Shown here piece after piece: positions 58,635-64,000 of a DNA stretch of 64,000 nt. Numbering within the stretch: the first letter of the stretch is position 1; each line of letters begins with the position of its first letter. The stretch covers positions 744,001-808,000 of the forward strand of contig JAFEMH010000078.1 in assembly GCA_022495995.1 (NCBI GenBank), read 5' to 3'. The DNA comes from Adenophora triphylla var. japonica (lineage: Eukaryota; Streptophyta; Magnoliopsida; Asterales; Campanulaceae). The position numbers and the translations under genes are program-made. The notes under the pieces are model-generated. The model was not told where the DNA came from. It saw only the letters and a program-made list of their open reading frames with translations, and ran no database searches.

Positions 58635-61600
58635 ATGGCTAAAACCTTTAGTAGCGAGCCAGGAGCTTGGTATGGGTACTGCACTGTTAACCGTAGGGTT
58701 TACAAGAATGTGAACGGTGAGTGGAGAGAACTGTCTTTGGATGAATGTGCCTCCATTTTAACCAAGTGGGAATTAAATTTTAGTGAGATAGGTTTGCCCA
58801 TTGTAGGGGACGTTGAAAACCTGGTAGTTGATGATTCAAATGTCGTCACTTTCCATCTATTCCATGAACTGCTCGACCATATTACTTTGTTCTATGTTAG
58901 GGATGTCCTCAAACCCTCCTTCCTTAGGAATAGGATAGGCTTTCCAGGGGAGTCTAGGTCGCCCTTAAATAGGTCGACTGAAATTATTCATAGGCCTGAC
59001 TCCCCTGTTTCTCCTTCTTCTTGTACAGATATGGCAACTCAAGGCGGAGCTACAGCATCTACTTCCTCTGGGCCCAGAATCGTTGATGCATTTGACGATA
59101 CAGCCATGCCAGGAAAGAATGAGAGGGGTTATGTTCCCCAAGGGCCATTACGCGGAAAGAAGAACCTGCCCTCTAGGTATAGCATGATTTGGGATTTCTG
59201 TGAGGTAAGTAAGGAAGATTATAGGGTGACCATTTATACTCAGAGGGAGTTTATGAAGTTGTTTAGGTCGTCATTTACTAGGGATGCCACTAGGGTAGCC
59301 TTCTTCTATGGTCAATTTGTAGCTGGCCTCAGGTTGCCTCTTGATCCCTTCATAAACGAGTTTTTAGAATGTGCCAATGCTCTTCCCCTTCAGCTCGGAG
59401 CCAATACTTGTAGGGTCCTTGTGTGCTTTGCTATGGTGTGCAGATTCTTAGGGTATGAACCTTGTATGAGAGTGTTCAAGGAATTTTTCAGTATAAAGTA
59501 TAGTGGAGAGGACCTGAGCATCAGTACCCCCTCTAAACCTAAATCTCCCAAGCTCTTCACCAACCTCCCAAGTAAGCATAGTGGCTGGAACTCACATGTT
59601 GTTGTGGAAGAGAGTAGATTAGGATGGGAATTCCCATTGCCCAATGATGATGCAGAAGCCATAGATGAGGGGAACTATTGGGAGCCGACCTGGCATCTTA
59701 ACTTGTATAGGGCTTTGTGTCGCTTAGTAGAGAGAAGACCCATTAGCTGGGAGAGTCTGATCACCACCAAGTATAACTTCGTCCAGGCTGGGATGATGTC
59801 TGGAGATGGAGTGGTAGAGCCCCTTGTCCCTGTGTTGAGAGGACAAATATATCCCGACTGGGTTACTCATTCTCTGGGGAGGTTTGGAAATTTGTGCCAG
59901 CGTTGCAAGAAGACAGAAAACTATTGCAAGGATAACGGGGAGCACGCCGGTGGTAAGATCTTGTTCTGCAACCTTTTACTCGTCTATTGCCTGCTTGTCG
60001 ATCTGACAACATGATAGACCATTTGTATTGTGTCCCTTTCTTAGCTCGTCATTTGTTAGCTTGCGTATAAGATAATTGAGTCGTACATAGTTTGCTCGTA
60101 CATAGAACTTGTGCTCGTATGTAGAACTTTCATATGTCGATCTAACACTTTGTTATTTTGATATTGTTGCAGTTCTGACTCCTGAGCAAGAAGCTAACAT
60201 GGTTCGAATCGTTGGCGTTTCTGACAAGAAGAAAGCGAGGAAAGACCATGGAAAGGCTAATGCTCGTGCTCACAGGCAGAGGGAAGCCGCGTTAAGGACC
60301 AGTCTGCTTCCAAAAGACAATATTGGGATGGTGCCAATGGAAGGGGTAGATGAAGAAGATCCTTTGTTGAGCAGCAGTCATACCATGAGCGCGACTGAGG
60401 AGGGTAATGAATCCAACAAATCTGGCAGGCCTGATGTGAGCTCCGACCCAACTACTGATGTCAATGTAGGGACCTCCGATGCTGTCAGAGCAGGAACTAG
60501 TCCCTTGGATGTCGTAAACATTGATGACGACGTCATGGAGACGGAAGTTGATGATCAGCCTCTGAGGACTAAGAGGTTGCGATCTGACAAGGGGAATGCT
60601 GTGTCATCGAGCCAACTGCTTCCACCTCCTCCAGCTTCTTCTTATCCCAACCAAGAATCCATTGAAGAAAGGATGCAGAGGCTGAGTGATGTTCCCTCTC
60701 TTGAAGGAGTTAATTGCCTGAGTCGCAACTACCTGCATACGAACTTGGGCCAGGTGATCGTGAGAAGAGCTGTGGATGTGGGTCTGCTAGCTCACTTGGC
60801 TGATAAGGGCATGACACCCGAGGAATTCTCAGCTCGGTCTGGGCTGGCTCATTGCGAGGTAACTTCTCACTTTCTCTTTTATTTTCGCCGTTCGTTCCTT
60901 TACTCGATCCACTTGAATCTCGGGCTAACACTTCTTTGTTTCCTTTGGAATGCAGAATCTTACAATGATTGAGCAAGCGAAAAGCTCTTGGAGAGCTTCC
61001 ATTGAGAGGGAGAGACAAGCCCTTCGAGATTATTCCAAAAAAGCTAAAGAGCTTGCGGATTTGAGGGAGAAGTACAATGATCTGGATAACTCGTGTGAAG
61101 CCAATGAAATGGTGAAGACGAAGGCCCTGTCCGATCTTGCAGCTGCTGAATCTAAGATCAAGGAGGTGGAAGCGGAGAGGGATGCAGAGAAGAAGGAGCT
61201 GGAAAAAACCAAGACTGAGCTGGCCACAGTCAACAAACTTCTAAAGGAGAAGGATGCCTTCTTGCTCGAGTTGCATGAAACAGCATCGACTTGAGAGAGA
61301 GAAGAGTCAGAAAGACCACAAGGCTGCTATTGAGAAAACTGCTAAGGATGCCTCTGAAGCCGCGGTTGAGAAGTTCAAGGAAGGGGACGAGTACTATGAT
61401 GCCATCGTGTCTAAGGCCCAAGATTTTCTTGAGGTCGGCAAGAGACACATGGCCCGCCGTGCACTTGTAGATCCAACGGCTACGGTTACCATCGAGCAAT
61501 TAGCTCGTTGGTTTACTGAGTCTCAATATGATATGATGGCTCGTGGTGGTCACTCGCTCGTTCCTTACCTTGAAAACGATCTAGCTTTTATTGCCCAAGA

Positions 61601-61817
61601 GGATGAGGAGGATCACTGCGAGAAGTGGGAAGCTCCCCCTGTTCTTGATAGAAATTTTGATGTGGTCTTGGCGGAATTCGATGATGCTGAAGCCATGGAA
61701 ATTGAAACTGAGCAAACATATTCTGAATCGGGTAAGCCTATAGAGCTCCAGCAACAAGAAGATGGTGAAGGTCGAGCTTCCATAGACGACCAAGCTGATG
61801 TAGTTCAAGACCCTTGA
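58635..61817 (+). CDS. Antisense additional ORF of the Tat element (putative gypsy-type transposon protein, Transposase_28-like)
   Basis: Three exons inferred: 58635-59952, 60173-60858, 60956-61817, with GT-AG borders that keep the frame (G|GTAAGA..TTGCAG|, GAG|GTAACT..TGCAG|). The start at 58635 sits in a strong GCCATGGC context; a 17-codon upstream ORF begins at about 58550. Residues about 185-300 (FYGQFVAGLRLPLDPF..PLQLGANTCRVLVCF..RVFKEFF) resemble the plant family annotated as putative gypsy-type transposon (PF04195), recalled rather than searched. The middle exon is acidic with KR-rich patches (DKKKARK, LRTKRLR) that may be nuclear signals. Exon 3 begins with a long heptad-rich coiled coil (KSSWRASIERERQALRDYSK and on). 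The frame breaks at about 61285-61300 and continues in the next frame to the stop at 61815-61817. It is convergent with pol. Function unknown. Confidence 0.7.
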
Positions 61818-62059
61818 TTTTATTGAGTTGTAATGAACAAGCCCCAACAAACATTTTTTGTTTTTTGCTCTAACATTATCCGAATGCCTTGGCCCAGTTT
61901 TTTGGGAGGCAAAATATTTTTGTAAGTTAATTTCTGCTCAAGTCTTAGCCCGTTTTGGGAGACTTATCTCTATCATAGCTGACTTTTGTTTTCAGACTGT
62001 TGTATGTTTTTCATTCCATATTGTATGTCGAGCTAGATGTAGATAATATAAATGAGTCA
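61818..62059. other. Spacer between additional ORF and tandem repeats
   Basis: T-rich sequence directly after the stop of the additional ORF, probably its 3' UTR; a TGTTGTATGTTTTTCATT stretch near 62000 may serve as poly(A) region. Nothing else recognised. Confidence 0.4.
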
Positions 62060-62595
62060 ACTTGAGCCTAGAGGCGACTTGATCTTGTTGGTTTAGTCGA
62101 CCTCGGACTTGGTTAACTTTTTGTGAACGAGGTTGACCATGAGTCGAACCTGTTCATACCATTGGAACTGACTCGGGGTCCAATTAATTAGGACCAAGTT
62201 GATTAGGAATCATACTTGTTGAATAGGCAAAGCTGATTAAGAATCGAGCTAAGTAAATCAAGCTGACTAAGAGTCGAGTTTGTTAGGACTAAGTCGACTA
62301 AGAGTCGGACTTGTTAAGTGAACAAAGCTGATTAAGAATCGAGCTTGTTAGAACGAAGCTGACTAAGAGTCGAGCTTGTTAGGGTGAAGCTGACCAAGAG
62401 TCAAGCTAAGATGAACTGACTAAGAGTCGAGCTCGTTAGAACGAAGTCGACTAAGAGTCGGACTTGTTAAATAAACAAAGCTGATTAAGAATCGAGCTTG
62501 TTAGAACGAAGCTGACTAAGAGTCGAGCTTGTTAGGGTGAAGCTGACTAAGAGTCGAGCTAAGATGAACTGACTAAGAGTCGAGCTCGTTGATAT
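62060..62595. repeat. Tandem repeat block in the retroelement 3' zone
   Basis: Diverged units of about 25-33 bp built on CTGACTAAGAGTCGAGCTTG. Two higher-order units of about 153 bp can be aligned, starting at 62296 and 62449; each contains the same series of variant units (TCGGACTTGTTAA, GATTAAGAATCGAGC, GGGTGAAGCTGA, AAGATGAACTGAC). The left part (62060-62295) is older and more diverged. Such blocks are known between pol and the 3' LTR of Tat elements and can seed satellite DNA. Confidence 0.85.
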
Positions 62596-62707
62596 TAATG
62601 TAACACTATGTTTGATCGAATAAACTGCTCTTTTCATTGAAGTAGGAATCATGCTTACATCAATTTGAAACTAGCTTTAACACAAACTTGAACTTTGAAA
62701 TTGAAAA
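62596..62707. other. Spacer between tandem repeats and pol stop
   Basis: About 110 bp of AT-rich DNA directly downstream (minus strand) of the pol stop codon. No feature recognised. Confidence 0.4.
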
Positions 62708-64000
62708 CTAGAAGTAGTATTTGATGAGGTGAGTAGCATGCCAAGGATGTTTCAACTCGTCTCCTCCAGGATGAGCTATCATGTAGGTTCCTTCCTTGAC
62801 GACTCGAGTGACTATATAAGGACCTTCCCAGTTAGGAGATAGCTTGTTCTGCTGGGTCCTTCTTCCCGTTGACTCAATCTTTCTCAGTACATAATCTCCA
62901 ACTTGGAAAGATCTTGCCTTGACCCTCTTGTCGTGATAACTTTTAGTCCGCTGCTTGTAATTGACCATTCGGAGGTAGGCTGTTTCTCGCTTCTCGTCGA
63001 TTAGGTCCAAGTCGATCAACCTGTTGGTGTCATTCTGCTCTTGATCAAAGAAGGTCACTCTAGCAGTAGGGAATCTGAGCTCAGCAGGTGCCATGGCCTC
63101 TGACCCATATGTGAGAGCAAAAGGGGTTTCCCCCGTAGGCCCCCGAGTGGTTGTACGAACTGCCCAAAGAGCAAGGGGAAGTTCGTCCAACCAATTGTTT
63201 CGTCGACCTACGAGTCCAGTCTTGAGGGAAGATAGAACAAGTTTATTTGCTGCTTCAGCTTGGCCATTTCCTTGAGGGTAGGCGACAGAAGATTTCCAAT
63301 GTTTGATTCCAACTCGCTTCATCTCTGCTTCGAAGGTCTGGGAGAACTGTAAACCATTGTCGGACACTATAGCTCGAGGAAAACCAAACCGACACCAAAT
63401 GAAGTCATGAATAAAGTTGATAGCATTTTCCTCTGTGATGCGAGCTAATGGTTTGGCCTCAACCCATTTAGTGAAGTAATCTATGGCGACGATCACATAC
63501 TTGCAGTTTCCTCGGGCGGGAGGGAAGGGTCCAATCAGGTCGACGCCCCACATGTCAAATGGCCAAGCTGCGATCACAGGAGTCTGCTCTGTTGTAGGCA
63601 CATGGGGAAGGTTGGCAAACCTTTGGCATTGATCACATTGCTGAACAAAGTTGTGAGTGTCAGCTCTCATGTGTGGCCAGTAGTATCCCAAAGTGATTAA
63701 CTTGTCAGCAAGAGTCCTGGCCCCCGGGTGTCCACCACAAATTCCACTATGTACCTCGTGTATCAATAGGGCGACCTCTTGAGGGTGGATGCACTTTAGT
63801 AATGGTCGAGTATAAGATCTTCTGAATAGGTCGCCTCCTTGAATGACATACCTTGGAGCTTTCTTTTTGATAGCTCGAGCCTTCTTCTCGTCATCCGGCG
63901 CCTCTCCATTTTCTAAGTATGCTTTCATTTCCTCGATCCAACACTTCTCCCGAGCCCAATTTCTTGAGGGATCATCTATGCAATGAATTTTTACTCTTTC
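62708..64000 (-). CDS. Ty3/gypsy pol polyprotein, integrase end (5' part outside window)
   Basis: The C-terminal part of pol, which inserts the element's cDNA into host DNA. The frame stays open to base 64000, so the methionine at 63928 is internal; residues here count from it. A zinc-binding HHCC motif is visible as H60, H67, C98 and C101. The catalytic triad is D130 (WGVDLIGPF), D190 (IVSDNG) and E225 (GNGQAEAANK). A GPY-type C-terminal segment follows (WEGPYIVTRV, about 367-376), ending with HLIKYYF and a stop. No chromodomain is present, as expected for Tat. The motifs GYYWPHMRAD and CDQCQRFA are typical of Tat integrases. The upstream 24 codons (RVKIHCID..WIEEMKAYL) resemble the usual linker after RNase H. 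No frameshift or stop interrupts this part, which suggests a fairly young element. Confidence 0.93.
   Translation of the reverse strand, partial: ERVKIHCIDDPSRNWAREKCWIEEMKAYLENGEAPDDEKKARAIKKKAPRYVIQGGDLFRRSYTRPLLKCIHPQEVALLIHEVHSGICGGHPGARTLADKLITLGYYWPHMRADTHNFVQQCDQCQRFANLPHVPTTEQTPVIAAWPFDMWGVDLIGPFPPARGNCKYVIVAIDYFTKWVEAKPLARITEENAINFIHDFIWCRFGFPRAIVSDNGLQFSQTFEAEMKRVGIKHWKSSVAYPQGNGQAEAANKLVLSSLKTGLVGRRNNWLDELPLALWAVRTTTRGPTGETPFALTYGSEAMAPAELRFPTARVTFFDQEQNDTNRLIDLDLIDEKRETAYLRMVNYKQRTKSYHDKRVKARSFQVGDYVLRKIESTGRRTQQNKLSPNWEGPYIVTRVVKEGTYMIAHPGGDELKHPWHATHLIKYYF

Larger units (their letters stand above)
30686..59327. repeat. Tandem duplication unit 2 (about 28.6 kb)
   Basis: Second copy of 2050-30685. 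Its left edge joins retroelement sequence (matching 59323-59331) to symplekin intron 13 (matching from 2050) through a shared CTCA at 30686-30689. Its right edge continues without a break into the undivided retroelement, so this copy keeps the original right flank. The left copy keeps the original left flank. Confidence 0.95.
57478..64000 (-). mobile_element. Ty3/gypsy retroelement of the Tat lineage, Retand-like layout (5' part outside window)
   Basis: Read on the minus strand from the right edge: end of pol with integrase (to 62708), tandem repeats (62060-62595), an antisense spliced ORF (58635-61817 on the plus strand), a purine-rich tract and the 3' LTR. A long hypervariable 3' zone with tandem repeats and an antisense additional ORF is known for Tat elements such as Retand. 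Reverse transcriptase, gag and the 5' LTR must lie right of base 64000. Confidence 0.8.

Noticed and set aside
62060..62595. CRISPR-like array
   Set aside because: The repeats are contiguous, diverged and nested in a higher-order unit, with no unique spacers. They sit in a plant retroelement.
63093..63275. Plus-strand ORF opposite integrase
   Set aside because: Shadow of the integrase reading frame.

Overview
The window is nuclear DNA of a flowering plant. Supporting signs are AT-rich introns with GT-AG borders, plant-type MITEs (Stowaway, Tourist, Mutator-like, hAT), SINE-like sequence and a Ty3/gypsy element of the Tat lineage. A eudicot, perhaps an asterid, fits best, but I cannot name the species. 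No bacterial operon, CRISPR array, rRNA or tRNA was found.

Layout. (1) Positions 1-26960, minus strand: most of one gene for symplekin (plant ESP4), the scaffold of the mRNA 3'-end cleavage and polyadenylation machinery. Sixteen exons can be placed. They sum to exactly 1020 codons in one open frame; the 3' end lies left of base 1. The introns are long and full of MITEs. (2) 26961-28838: promoter, then intergenic DNA with a nested pair of Stowaway MITEs. (3) 28839-30689: an LTR plus the first part of an antisense additional ORF of a Tat retroelement, cut off abruptly. (4) 30686-59327: a second, near-identical copy of 2050-30685, including symplekin exons 1-13 with promoter, the intergenic MITEs, the LTR and the start of the additional ORF. 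(5) 59328-64000: the rest of the retroelement. It holds the remainder of the spliced plus-strand additional ORF, a tandem-repeat block, and a minus-strand pol end (integrase) that runs off the right edge.

The main event is a direct tandem duplication of about 28.64 kb. Its junction has 4 bp of microhomology (CTCA) and joins the retroelement ORF to symplekin intron 13. The left gene copy is the potentially complete one. The right copy has a full promoter and exons 1-13 but no 3' half. All recognised transposon insertions inside the unit are shared, so the duplication (or assembly error) is younger than all of them. Many differences between copies sit at CAG/CTG sites in repeat DNA, which suggests base-calling trouble at methylated CHG sites. 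One patch of about 370 bp in an LTR-like repeat differs by ordinary substitutions instead.

The retroelement is laid out like Retand-type Tat elements: minus-strand pol, then a long 3' untranslated zone with tandem repeats and an antisense, intron-containing ORF with its own TATA box, then the 3' LTR. I found no clearly new biological system. The items most worth checking are the duplication, its effect on symplekin expression, and the antisense gene in the retroelement.
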